In this document: one piece after another, positions 1 to 6,995 of the stretch | Layout: the number at the start of each line of letters is the position of its first letter | Position numbering within the stretch: the first letter of the stretch is position 1 | Assembly: GCA_046160725.1 (NCBI GenBank) | Contig: JBJXHB010000130.1 | Coordinates: forward strand, 1-23,385 | Source of the DNA: JBJXHB01 sp046160725 | GTDB taxonomy: Bacteria > Pseudomonadota > Gammaproteobacteria > Burkholderiales > Burkholderiaceae_C | Direction: 5' to 3' | DNA: 23,385 nucleotides | Notes under the pieces: generated by a model | Seen by the model: the letters and a program-made list of their open reading frames with translations, nothing else | What the model was told of the DNA's origin: nothing | Database searches by the model: none | Translations under genes and position numbers: made by a program

Positions 1-585
1 GAGAGCATGACCGAGTGGATGAGCTATCCGCTGTACTACGCCTACCAGGGCGCCACGCCGCCGCCGCGCACCGGCAGCGCCCACGCGACCATCTTTCCCT
101 ACGGCCCGTTCGCCACCGGCGACGGCCTGGCAGTGATGCTGGGCGTGCAGAACGAGCGCGAGTGGCGCGCCTTCTGCGCCACCGTGCTGCAGCAGCCGGC
201 GCTGGCCGACGACGCTCGCTATGCCGGCAATGCGCTGCGGGTGGCGGCGCGCGATGCCCTGCGCGGCCTGATCGAGGGCGTGTTCGCATCCCTCACCGCG
301 GCGCAGGTGCAGCAGCGCCTGGAGGCGGCGCAGATCGCCAATGCCCAGGTCAACACCATGGCCGAGGTCTGGGCCCATCCGCAGCTGGTGGCGCGCAGCC
401 GCTGGACCACGGTGGACTCACCCGCCGGCCCGCTGCCGGCGCTGTGGCCGCCGGCCCTGCCGGCGTCCTTCGACCCGCGCATGGACCCGATCCCGGCGCT
501 GGGCCAGCACACCGACGCGCTGCTGGCCGAGCTGGGCTACAGCGACGCCGACGTCCAGCGCCTGCGGCGCGATGGCGCGGTGTGA
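1..585 (+). CDS. CaiB/BaiF-type CoA transferase, C-terminal part (5' end outside window)
   Basis: The reading frame is open from base 1, so the gene begins upstream; the first in-window ATG (base 7) is internal. The visible 194 residues look like the C-terminal lobe of a family III CoA transferase, which moves CoA between carboxylic acids in the cytoplasm. Supporting features are the segment around HATIFPYGPFATGDG, the helical stretch with FCATVLQQPALADDARY (the usual 'F..L...PELADDPRF' region), the VNTMAEVWAHPQLVAR block, and the terminal PALGQHTDALLAELGYS, where the family typically has 'P.LGEHT..VL.ELG'. The catalytic aspartate lies in the missing N-terminal part. The MmgE/PrpD gene starts 56 bp downstream, so the two probably share a transcript and may work on the same acyl-CoA or acid. 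The substrate cannot be read from the sequence. The family call is firm. Confidence 0.85.
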   Translation, partial: ESMTEWMSYPLYYAYQGATPPPRTGSAHATIFPYGPFATGDGLAVMLGVQNEREWRAFCATVLQQPALADDARYAGNALRVAARDALRGLIEGVFASLTAAQVQQRLEAAQIANAQVNTMAEVWAHPQLVARSRWTTVDSPAGPLPALWPPALPASFDPRMDPIPALGQHTDALLAELGYSDADVQRLRRDGAV

Positions 586-641
586 CCGCCGCAATCCCCA
601 TCCGCCGCCCTCATCCATTGCCTGCCTGACCAGGACCTGCC

Positions 642-2006
642 ATGACCGACACCCACCCCAGCCGCACGCTGGCCGCCTTCGCGGCGCGGCTGCAAGCTTC
701 GGACATTCCGGCACCGGTGCTGCGCCGCACCGAGGACCTGTTCCTCGACTGGATCGGCTCGGCGCTGGCCGGCAAGGGCCACCGCGCGGTGGAGAGCCTG
801 GCGCGCTTCTGGCGGTCGCAGGGGCCAGCCGACGGCCCGTCCGAGGTGCTGATCCACCGCTGCGGCGCCAGCCCCATGGTGGCCGCGGCCATCAACGCCG
901 CTGCGTCGCACGTGGCCGAGCAGGACGATGTCCACAACGGCTCGGTGTTCCACCCCGGGGCGGTGGTCTTCCCGCCGGCGCTGGCGGTGGCACAGGCCCT
1001 GGGCCGCAGCGGCGCCGAGCTGCTGGCCGCGTCGGTGGCCGGCTATGAGGTCGGCATCCGGGTCGGCGAATTCCTCGGCCGGTCGCACTACCGCATCTTC
1101 CACACCACCGGCACCGCCGGCAGCCTGGCCGCCGCGGCGGCGGTCGGGCGGCTGCTGCGCCTGGACGACGCGCAGATGCTGCACGCGCTGGGCTCGGCCG
1201 GCACGCAGTCGGCCGGGCTGTGGGAGTTCCTGCGCGACGCCGCGGACTCCAAGCAGCTGCACTGCGCCCATGCCGCGGCGACCGGCCTGGCCGCGGCCTA
1301 CCTGGCGGCCGACGGCTTCACCGGCGCGGCCCACATCCTGGAGGGCCCGCAGGGCCTGGCGGCGGGCATGAGCACCGACGCCGACCCGGCGCGCCTGACC
1401 GACGGCCTGGGGCAGCGCTGGGCCACCGCCGAGACCTCGTTCAAGTTCCATGCCTCGTGCCGCCACACCCACCCCGCGGCCGACGCCCTGCAGGCCGTGA
1501 TGCGCGAGCACCGCCTGGCCGCCGGCGACATCGCGCAGGTGACCACCCGGGTGCACCAGGGCGCCATCGACGTGCTGGGCCCCGTCACCGACCCGACCAC
1601 GGTGCACCAGGCCAAGTTCTCGATGGGCACGGTGCTGGCGATGGTGGCGGTGCACGGCCGCGCCGGCCTGGCCGAATTCGACAGCGCGTTCCGCGCGCCG
1701 GCGGTGACGGCCTTCCGCGACCGGGTGACCATGGAGCTGGATGCCGAAGTCGACGGCGCCTATCCGGCGCGCTGGATCGGCAAGGTCGCGGTGCGCACCC
1801 AGGACGGGCGCACGCTGCACGGCCGTGTCGACGAGCCCAAGGGCGACCCGGGCAACACGCTGAGCCGGCCGGAGCTGGAGGCCAAGGCAACGCAGCTGGC
1901 CGCCTACCGCGGCGGCGCCAGCGCGGCCGAGATGCGCGCCGTGATCGACCGCGCCTGGGCGCTGGAGGCGGCGCCGATCGTGGGCCGCTGGCTGGCACCG
2001 ACCTGA
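642..2006 (+). CDS. MmgE/PrpD family protein (2-methylcitrate dehydratase-like)
   Basis: This 454-residue protein has the length and layout of the MmgE/PrpD family, which includes 2-methylcitrate dehydratase PrpD and cis-aconitate decarboxylase and acts on small tricarboxylic or related acids in the cytoplasm. Recognisable pieces are the N-terminal 'DLFLDWIGSALAGKG' helix, the 'AAAINAAASHVAEQDDVHNGSVFHPGAVVFPPALA' type core near residues 85-120, 'GYEVGIRVGEF' near residue 130, 'FKFHASCRHTHPAADAL' near residue 270, and 'HQAKFSMGTVLAMVAVHG' near residue 325. The true methylcitrate dehydratase of the prp operon normally sits with prpB/prpC, which are absent here. A paralog working with the upstream CoA transferase on another acid is therefore more likely. 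The ATG at 642 follows a weak AGGA at 631-634. Confidence 0.88.
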   Translation: MTDTHPSRTLAAFAARLQASDIPAPVLRRTEDLFLDWIGSALAGKGHRAVESLARFWRSQGPADGPSEVLIHRCGASPMVAAAINAAASHVAEQDDVHNGSVFHPGAVVFPPALAVAQALGRSGAELLAASVAGYEVGIRVGEFLGRSHYRIFHTTGTAGSLAAAAAVGRLLRLDDAQMLHALGSAGTQSAGLWEFLRDAADSKQLHCAHAAATGLAAAYLAADGFTGAAHILEGPQGLAAGMSTDADPARLTDGLGQRWATAETSFKFHASCRHTHPAADALQAVMREHRLAAGDIAQVTTRVHQGAIDVLGPVTDPTTVHQAKFSMGTVLAMVAVHGRAGLAEFDSAFRAPAVTAFRDRVTMELDAEVDGAYPARWIGKVAVRTQDGRTLHGRVDEPKGDPGNTLSRPELEAKATQLAAYRGGASAAEMRAVIDRAWALEAAPIVGRWLAPT

Positions 2007-2035
2007 GCGGCGCCAACGCCCCGCCGGGAGCCGAC

Positions 2036-2539
2036 ATGACCCGCAACCTCCAGGATCTCAGTACCGCGCAACGGGCGCTGTGGGACGCCTACCGGGCCAC
2101 GCAGCCCGAGGACATCGGGCCGCGCTTCCTGGAGGCCTTCCACTTCTGCGACAACGCGGCGGACGCCGACGAGCTGGCGGCGCTGGTCGAGGCCGGCACC
2201 AAGCGCGCCACCGCCGCGCTGGTGGCCGCGCACACGGCCGAGCGCGTGCCCCTGCCGCAACCCGGCGCCCTGAGCATCGTCACCGATTTCGCCGGCCAGC
2301 CGCGCTGCATCATCCGGACGCAGCGCGTGGACGTCATGCCCTTCAGCCAGGTCGACGCCGCCTTCGCCGCCACCGAGGGCGAGGGCGACGGCTCGCTGGC
2401 CTTCTGGCAGCGCGCGCACCGGGCCTTCTTTGGCCGCGAGTGCGCCCGCCTGGGCATCGCCTGGCATGACGAGCAGGACGTGGTGTGCGAGCGCTTCGAG
2501 TTGGTGTGGCGCGCCGAAGCCGTCGCACCGGCCCCATGA
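2036..2539 (+). CDS. ASCH-domain protein
   Basis: The ATG at 2036 has a good GGGAG ribosome-binding site six or seven bases upstream and gives a 167-residue protein, although the frame stays open further upstream inside the prpD-like gene. The ASCH (PUA-like) domain is marked by GTKRAT at residues 54-59, matching the family's GxKxxT signature. The 'PGALSIVTDFAGQPRCIIRTQRVDVMPFSQVD' strand-rich core follows, then 'ARLGIAWHDEQDVVCERFELVW' at the C-terminus. ASCH proteins are small RNA- or nucleotide-handling proteins; the characterised E. coli YqfB is an N4-acetylcytidine amidohydrolase, but this protein is longer and its substrate is unknown. Its TGA overlaps the ATG of the next gene (ATGA at 2536-2539), which implies translational coupling with the membrane hydroxylase. 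Confidence 0.85.
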   Translation: MTRNLQDLSTAQRALWDAYRATQPEDIGPRFLEAFHFCDNAADADELAALVEAGTKRATAALVAAHTAERVPLPQPGALSIVTDFAGQPRCIIRTQRVDVMPFSQVDAAFAATEGEGDGSLAFWQRAHRAFFGRECARLGIAWHDEQDVVCERFELVWRAEAVAPAP

Positions 2540-3606
2540 CCGGCGCCCAGGTCATCGTCCTTGCCACGCCGGTGTTCCTGCTGCTGATCGCGGTGGAGCT
2601 GGCGGTGGGCCTGGCGCGCGGCCGCCAGACCTACCGGCTGAACGATGCCCTGGCCAGCATCGGGCTGGGCGTGATGAGCCAGGTGACCGGCGTCTTCGGC
2701 CGGCTGCTGCGCATCGGCATCTATGTGGCCCTGTTCGAGCATGTGGCGCTGTGGAAGCTGCCGGCCAGCTCACCCGTGGTCTGGCTGTTCGCGCTGGTCT
2801 TCTATGACTTCTGCTACTACTGGCAGCACCGGGGCGGCCACCGGGTGGCGGCGCTGTGGGCCGCCCATGCGGTGCACCACCAGAGCGAGGACTACAACCT
2901 CAGCACCGCGCTGCGCCAGACCAGCACCGGCTTCCTGCTCGGCTGGGTGTTCTATGTGCCGATGGCGGTCGCGGGCGTGCCGCCCCAGGTGTTCGCGGTG
3001 GTGGCCCTGGTCGACCTGCTGTACCAGTACTGGGTGCACACCCGGCAGGTCGGCCGCCTGGGCTGGTTCGACCGCTGGTTCTGCAGCCCCAGCAACCACC
3101 GCGTGCACCATGCGGTGAACGAGCGCTACCTGGACCGCAACTATGGCGGCATCCTGATCGTGTGGGACCGGCTGTTCGGCAGCTTTGCCGAGGAGGACGA
3201 TGCCGAGCCCGTCGTCTACGGCACGCGCTCGCCGCTGCGCAGCTTCAACCCGGTGCGGGCCAACCTGCAGGTCTATGGCGAGCTGGCCCGTGACAGCTGG
3301 CGGGCACGGTCCTGGGCCGACAAGGCGCGGGTCTGGATCAAGCCCCCGGGCTGGCGCCCGGCCGACGTGGCGGCACGCTGGCCCAAGCCGGCCTTCGACC
3401 TGCAGGCCATGCAACGGTGGGACCCGGCGGTGCCGGCCTGGCGGCAAGGGGCTGCGCTGGCGCTGTTCGTGTTGGTGCTGGCCTTGACCAGCGGGTTCCT
3501 GTGGACCGCCCACCTATGGCCACTGGCGCAGCAGGTGGGCGCGGCAACGGCGATCATCACGATGCTGTGGGGTGTGGGCCTGCTGTGCGAGCCGCACCGG
3601 GCCTAG
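2536..3606 (+). CDS. Sterol desaturase / fatty acid hydroxylase family membrane protein
   Basis: With the ATG at 2536, overlapping the previous stop by four bases, this is a 356-residue integral membrane di-iron protein. The histidine clusters expected for the fatty-acid-hydroxylase superfamily are all present: HRGGH at residues 98-102, HAVHH at 111-115 and HRVHH at 188-192, followed by NYGGILIVWDRLFGSF. Hydrophobic segments lie near residues 5-27, 56-72, 80-95, 131-165 and in the C-terminal 60 residues. Such enzymes use O2 to hydroxylate or desaturate lipid chains; the three-cluster arrangement also resembles alkylglycerol monooxygenase (AGMO-like) proteins. An upstream ATG at 2485 would add 17 Arg-rich residues inside the ASCH gene and is less likely. 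The substrate is unknown. Confidence 0.9.
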   Translation: MTGAQVIVLATPVFLLLIAVELAVGLARGRQTYRLNDALASIGLGVMSQVTGVFGRLLRIGIYVALFEHVALWKLPASSPVVWLFALVFYDFCYYWQHRGGHRVAALWAAHAVHHQSEDYNLSTALRQTSTGFLLGWVFYVPMAVAGVPPQVFAVVALVDLLYQYWVHTRQVGRLGWFDRWFCSPSNHRVHHAVNERYLDRNYGGILIVWDRLFGSFAEEDDAEPVVYGTRSPLRSFNPVRANLQVYGELARDSWRARSWADKARVWIKPPGWRPADVAARWPKPAFDLQAMQRWDPAVPAWRQGAALALFVLVLALTSGFLWTAHLWPLAQQVGAATAIITMLWGVGLLCEPHRA

Positions 3607-3614
3607 CATGTTGA

Positions 3615-3637
3615 AAGCGGATCTTGGCGCTCCGCTT
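3615..3637. terminator. Possible weak hairpin between the desaturase and the GMC gene
   Basis: A 7-bp perfect inverted repeat (AAGCGGA at 3615-3621, TCCGCTT at 3631-3637) with a 9-base loop lies just after the stop at 3606 and before the preferred GMC start. There is no T-run after it, so it is at best a weak or factor-dependent terminator, or a 5'-UTR structure of the next gene. Confidence 0.25.
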
Positions 3638-3658
3638 CACGACCCACCCCTGCTCACC

Positions 3659-5296
3659 ATGTCACGCACCGACCCGCAACCCGACTGGACCGACGACGAC
3701 GTCGACTACATCGTGGTCGGCGCCGGCTCGGCCGGCTGTGTGCTGGCCGCGCGCCTGAGCGAGGACCCGGCCACCCGGGTGCTGCTGCTGGAGGCCGGGC
3801 CGCCCGACCGCTCGCCCTGGATCCACCTGCCCATCGGCTATGCCAAGACCATGTGGCACCCGGTCTACAACTGGTGTTTCCACACCGAGCCGGACGCCAA
3901 CATGAACGGCCGCCGCATCTACTGGCCGCGTGGCAGGACCCTGGGCGGGTCCAGCTCGATCAACGGGCTGATCTACATCCGCGGCCAGCGCGAGGACTAC
4001 GACCACTGGGCCGCGCTTGGCAACGCCGGCTGGGGCTACGACGACGTGCTGCCCTACTTCCGGCGCAGCGAGGCCAACCAGCGCGGTGCCGGCGCCTTCC
4101 ACGGCGGCGACGGCGCGCTGCGGGTGTCCGACATCGGTGCCCGCCACGAGCTGGTCGAGGCCTTCATCGCCGGTGCCGGGCAGCTGGGCGTGCCGCGCAA
4201 CGACGACTTCAACGGCGCCACCCAGGAGGGCGCGGGCTACTACCAGCTCAACACCCACCGGGGCCTGCGCTGGAGCAGTGCCAAGGCCTACCTGAAGCCG
4301 GCACGCCGCCGGCCCAACCTGCGCGTGCGCACCGAGGCCCAGGTCGCCGGCCTGGTGCTGCAAGGCCAGCGCGCCGTCGGCGTGCACTACCGCCAGGGCG
4401 GCGCGATGCGGACGGTGCGCGCCCGGGCCGAGGTGCTGTTGTGCGCCGGCGCCATCCAGTCGCCGCAGCTGCTGCAGCTGTCGGGCATCGGCCCGCCCGA
4501 GCTGCTGTCGGGCCATGGCATCGCGCCGCGCCATGCGCTGGCCGGTGTGGGCGAGAACCTGCAGGACCACCTGCAGATGCGCCTGACCTACGAGTGCACC
4601 AAGCCGATCACCAACAACGACCAGCTGCGCACGCTGTGGAGCCGCACCGGGCTGGCGCTGCAATGGCTGCTGTGGCGCTCCGGCCCGCTGGCGGTGGGCC
4701 TCAACCAGGGCGGCTGCTTCATGCGAGCGCTGCCGCAGGAGGCGGCGACGCCGGACATCCAGTTCCATGTCGGCACCCTGTCGGCCGACATGGCCGGTGG
4801 CAAGCCGCATCCCTACTCCGGCTTCACCTTCTCGGTGTGCCAGCTGCGGCCCAGCTCACGCGGGCATGTGCGCATCCGCAGCGCCGACCCCTTCGAGGCG
4901 CCGGCGATGTGGGCCAACTACCTGGACACCGACCTGGACCGCCGCACCGCGGTGGCCGCGGTCAAGGCGGCGCGCGCCATCGCGCAGACGCCGGCCATGC
5001 GGCCCTACGTGAAGCGCGAGGTGCGCCCGGGCCCGCAGGCCGGCGACGACGCCGCGCTGCTGGCCTTCTGCCGCGACCAGGGCGCGACCATCTTCCATCC
5101 CAGCGGCACCTGCCGCATGGGCAGCGACCCGATGGCCGTCGTCGATGCCCGCCTGCGGGTGCACGGCCTTCAGGGCCTGCGGGTGGTCGACTGCTCGGTG
5201 ATGCCGACCCTGGTGTCGGGCAACACCCATGCCGCGGCGGTGATGATGGCCGAGAAGGCGGTGGACATGGTCCGCCAGGACGCGCGAGCAGCCTGA
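3659..5296 (+). CDS. GMC family oxidoreductase (choline/alcohol dehydrogenase-like, FAD)
   Basis: This 545-residue flavoprotein belongs to the glucose-methanol-choline family, which oxidises an alcohol to an aldehyde or acid using FAD. The N-terminal dinucleotide-binding motif GAGSAG is at residues 21-26, followed by LLLEAG. GMC signature 1 is PRGRTLGGSSSING at about residues 90-103, and signature 2 is GAIQSPQLLQLSGIG in the middle. The active-site histidine lies in FHPSGTCRMG (His480), and the second active-site position in NTHAAAVMMAEKA is His524, the usual 44-residue spacing. Overall it resembles AlkJ/BetA-type dehydrogenases, but the choline substrate is not assured because betaine genes are absent. 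An in-frame ATG at 3608 would add 17 residues; I prefer 3659 because the FAD motif then lies at a normal distance from the start. Confidence 0.92.
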   Translation: MSRTDPQPDWTDDDVDYIVVGAGSAGCVLAARLSEDPATRVLLLEAGPPDRSPWIHLPIGYAKTMWHPVYNWCFHTEPDANMNGRRIYWPRGRTLGGSSSINGLIYIRGQREDYDHWAALGNAGWGYDDVLPYFRRSEANQRGAGAFHGGDGALRVSDIGARHELVEAFIAGAGQLGVPRNDDFNGATQEGAGYYQLNTHRGLRWSSAKAYLKPARRRPNLRVRTEAQVAGLVLQGQRAVGVHYRQGGAMRTVRARAEVLLCAGAIQSPQLLQLSGIGPPELLSGHGIAPRHALAGVGENLQDHLQMRLTYECTKPITNNDQLRTLWSRTGLALQWLLWRSGPLAVGLNQGGCFMRALPQEAATPDIQFHVGTLSADMAGGKPHPYSGFTFSVCQLRPSSRGHVRIRSADPFEAPAMWANYLDTDLDRRTAVAAVKAARAIAQTPAMRPYVKREVRPGPQAGDDAALLAFCRDQGATIFHPSGTCRMGSDPMAVVDARLRVHGLQGLRVVDCSVMPTLVSGNTHAAAVMMAEKAVDMVRQDARAA

Positions 5297-5438
5297 GCTG
5301 CGCTGGCGACCGCCGATCCGGCGCTGGTGCGTTCCAGTGTGCCGCCATCACCCTTCATCGCACGGCCCTCGCATCGCGGGCGGCCGCGGCCGACACTGCC
5401 GCATCGCATCACACACCGGCCCGTCCACGGAGCTCATC

Positions 5439-5582
5439 ATGCAATCCACCTTCGTCACCCGCTTGTTCTCCATCGTTCTGGCAGCCGGCTTCACGCTGGC
5501 CATACTGGGCAGCATCGACCAGCTGGCGCGCAACGACAGCGGCCAGGTTCAGCTGGCGCAGGCCGGCCAGCCGCGCGCATGA
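5439..5582 (+). CDS. Small hypothetical protein with one hydrophobic segment (47 aa)
   Basis: This short gene has a proper ribosome-binding site (GGAG at 5429-5432, six bases before the ATG). It encodes 47 residues: a short basic start, a hydrophobic stretch LFSIVLAAGFTLAILGSI, then a polar tail ending in QAGQPRA. This is the layout of a class of tiny exported or membrane-anchored proteins seen in Burkholderiales ('…LLG.ID.LA…' followed by a polar tail); that resemblance is from memory and not checked. It could be a cleaved signal peptide releasing a short peptide, or a single-pass anchor. The stop overlaps the start of an 8-codon mini-ORF. No function is known. Confidence 0.6.
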   Translation: MQSTFVTRLFSIVLAAGFTLAILGSIDQLARNDSGQVQLAQAGQPRA

Positions 5583-5605
5583 GCGTTCATAGAGCGCCGG
5601 CATGA
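5579..5605 (+). other. 8-codon mini-ORF bridging two small genes
   Basis: The frame ATG…TGA at 5579-5605 encodes MSVHRAPA. Its ATG overlaps the stop of the 47-aa gene (ATGA at 5579-5582) and its stop overlaps the ATG of the 67-aa gene (ATGA at 5602-5605). The mini-ORF would let ribosomes hand over from the first small gene to the second by two successive stop-start overlaps. It may be accidental, but both joins are exact. Confidence 0.35.
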
Positions 5606-5805
5606 ATGCCCTTCTGCTGTTCGTCGGCTGGTGCCTGCTGCTGGTGCTGGCCTGGCCGGTGGCCCTGCTGGCCCTGGTGCTGGCCCCGCTGGTCTGGCTC
5701 CTGACCCTGCCCCTGCGACTGCTGGGCATCGCCGTCGATGGCGTGTTCGCCCTGCTGCGCGCCGTGGTGCTGCTGCCCGCCCGGTTGCTGGGCCACCGGG
5801 GCTGA
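5602..5805 (+). CDS. Small very hydrophobic membrane protein (67 aa)
   Basis: The 67-residue product is almost entirely hydrophobic: FVGWCLLLVLAWPVALLALV followed by LAPLVWLLTLPLRLLGIAV and a C-terminal amphipathic region VFALLRAVVLLPARLLGHRG. Two membrane-spanning segments are plausible. The regular 'L.LPLRLLG…ALL.AV.LLPARLLG.RG' pattern resembles small conserved membrane proteins found in many high-GC betaproteobacteria, though no function is assigned to them. There is no strong ribosome-binding site, but the start is coupled to the mini-ORF at 5579-5605. A nested alternative frame at 5631-5834 is Arg/Ala/Gly-rich and is regarded as a shadow. Confidence 0.6.
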   Translation: MNALLLFVGWCLLLVLAWPVALLALVLAPLVWLLTLPLRLLGIAVDGVFALLRAVVLLPARLLGHRG

Positions 5806-5840
5806 TGCCGACGGGAGCGGGGGCGGTCGTGTGAGACCAT

Positions 5841-5858
5841 CCTCCGGCCAGCCGGAGG
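5841..5858 (+). promoter_or_regulatory. Hairpin that sequesters the Shine-Dalgarno of the binding-protein gene
   Basis: CCTCCGGC at 5841-5848 and GCCGGAGG at 5851-5858 form an exact 8-bp inverted repeat separated by only two bases. The 3' arm contains the GGAGG ribosome-binding site (5854-5858), four bases before the ATG at 5863. In mRNA this stem would hide the ribosome-binding site. It could control translation or be an incidental palindrome in GC-rich DNA. Confidence 0.45.
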
Positions 5859-5862
5859 CCCC

Positions 5863-6858
5863 ATGAGCACACTTGATCGCAGGCAGGTCTTCATCGCCAC
5901 CGGCGCCTGGCTGGTGGCATGCCGGGCCGCCCAAGCGCAGCCGGCCGGCCGGGTCTATCGGCTGGGCTATCTCGCGGCGGGCAGCAAGACCGGGCTGCCC
6001 CCCCGGTTTCTGGCGAACCTTCGCGAGCTGGGCTATGTCGAGGGGCAAAACCTCCTCGTCGAGCGGCGCTATGCCGAGGGGCAGGTCGACCGACTGCCCG
6101 CGCTCGCTGCCGAGCTGGTCCGCACCAACCCGGACATTCTGGTGGCGGGCGGGACGGATCCAACCCGTGCCCTGATGAAAGTCACCGGCACGGTGCCGAT
6201 CGTCTTCACGGCCTCGGCCAACCCGGTCGGCTACGGCCTGGTGGCCCACCTGGCACGCCCGGGCGGCAACGTCACCGGAGCCTCCAGGGCGGACGGCGAG
6301 GGCCTGGCGACCAAGATGCTGCAGCTGCTCAAGCAGGCCGCACCCCGACTGACGCAGGTGTCGGTGCTTCACACCTATGACGCGGGCGAGATGGGCGCCC
6401 AGCTGAATCGGCTGCAGGCGGCGGCGGGGACGCTGAAGCTGCAGGTCGATGCCCATCAGGCCGAGACCACCATCGAGTTCGACCGGGCGCTGGCGACGAT
6501 CGGCAGCGCCGCGGGCCCGGGCGGCACGCGCGGCCTGGTCGTGACGGGCAGCCCGTACTTCGACGCCAAGCGTGACCGCCTGGTCCAATTCGCCGCCGAC
6601 AAACGCCTGCCGGCCATCTACTACGCCGCGGGCTGGGTCGACAACGGCGGCCTGATGTCCTACGGGCCGAACACCAGCGAGCTGGGCCGCCACGTGGCGT
6701 CGTACATCGACCGCATCCTCAAGGGCGCGAAGCCGGGTGACCTGCCGGTGGTGTTGCCGACCCAGTTCGACCTCGTGATCAACCTGAAGACGGCGGGTAC
6801 GCTGGGCCTCCATATCCCGGGAACGCTGCAGGTGAGCGCGGCACGGGTCGTCGAGTAG
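5863..6858 (+). CDS. ABC transporter substrate-binding protein (PF04392-type), orphan
   Basis: This 331-residue protein has an export signal (MSTLDRRQVFIATGAWLVAC…) followed by the periplasmic-binding fold of the ABC_sub_bind family. Typical family segments are 'YRLGYLAAGS', 'FLANLRELGYVEGQNLLVERRYAEGQVDRLPALAAELVRTNPDILVAGG', 'TVPIVFTASANPVGYGLVAHLARPGGNVTGAS', 'LPAIYYAAGWVDNGGLMSYGPN' and 'LPTQFDLVINLKTAGTLGL'. The LVAC at the end of the signal could be a lipobox, and the RR suggests a possible Tat signal; neither is decisive. Relatives bind hydrophobic or aromatic amino acids (TrpX-like) or remain unassigned. No permease or ATPase gene is visible nearby, as is common for this family in Burkholderiales. 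The ribosome-binding site GGAGG lies four bases upstream, within a hairpin. Confidence 0.9.
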   Translation: MSTLDRRQVFIATGAWLVACRAAQAQPAGRVYRLGYLAAGSKTGLPPRFLANLRELGYVEGQNLLVERRYAEGQVDRLPALAAELVRTNPDILVAGGTDPTRALMKVTGTVPIVFTASANPVGYGLVAHLARPGGNVTGASRADGEGLATKMLQLLKQAAPRLTQVSVLHTYDAGEMGAQLNRLQAAAGTLKLQVDAHQAETTIEFDRALATIGSAAGPGGTRGLVVTGSPYFDAKRDRLVQFAADKRLPAIYYAAGWVDNGGLMSYGPNTSELGRHVASYIDRILKGAKPGDLPVVLPTQFDLVINLKTAGTLGLHIPGTLQVSAARVVE

Positions 6859-6885
6859 CGGCACCGCGGCGCACGACGATCCGCT

Positions 6886-6945
6886 GCCAGGCCATCAGCC
6901 AGGTCGTCAGCCAGGTCGTCAGCCAGGCCGTCAGCCAGGTCGTTC
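6886..6945. repeat. 12-bp tandem repeat, five copies, between convergent genes
   Basis: Five head-to-tail copies of a 12-bp unit (consensus GCCAGGTCGTCA) occupy 6886-6945. Copy 1 reads GCCAGGCCATCA, copies 2 and 3 are identical to the consensus, copy 4 reads GCCAGGCCGTCA and copy 5 ends TTC. The array lies between the stop of the binding-protein gene (6858) and the end of the convergent monooxygenase remnant (6996). On the minus strand it would encode a TWLT/AWLT repeat, but there is no credible gene around it. Copy number is likely variable between strains. Confidence 0.85.
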
Positions 6946-6995
6946 GGCGCCGCCCCTTGCGGGCGCGCGCACCAGGCTGGTATCGACCATGTCGG

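Noticed and set aside
537..1820. Long minus-strand frame opposite the MmgE/PrpD gene
   Set aside because: It is Arg/Gly/Ala/His-rich with no motif and mirrors a clear plus-strand gene; typical shadow in GC-rich DNA. The same applies to the frames opposite the GMC gene (3662-4810).
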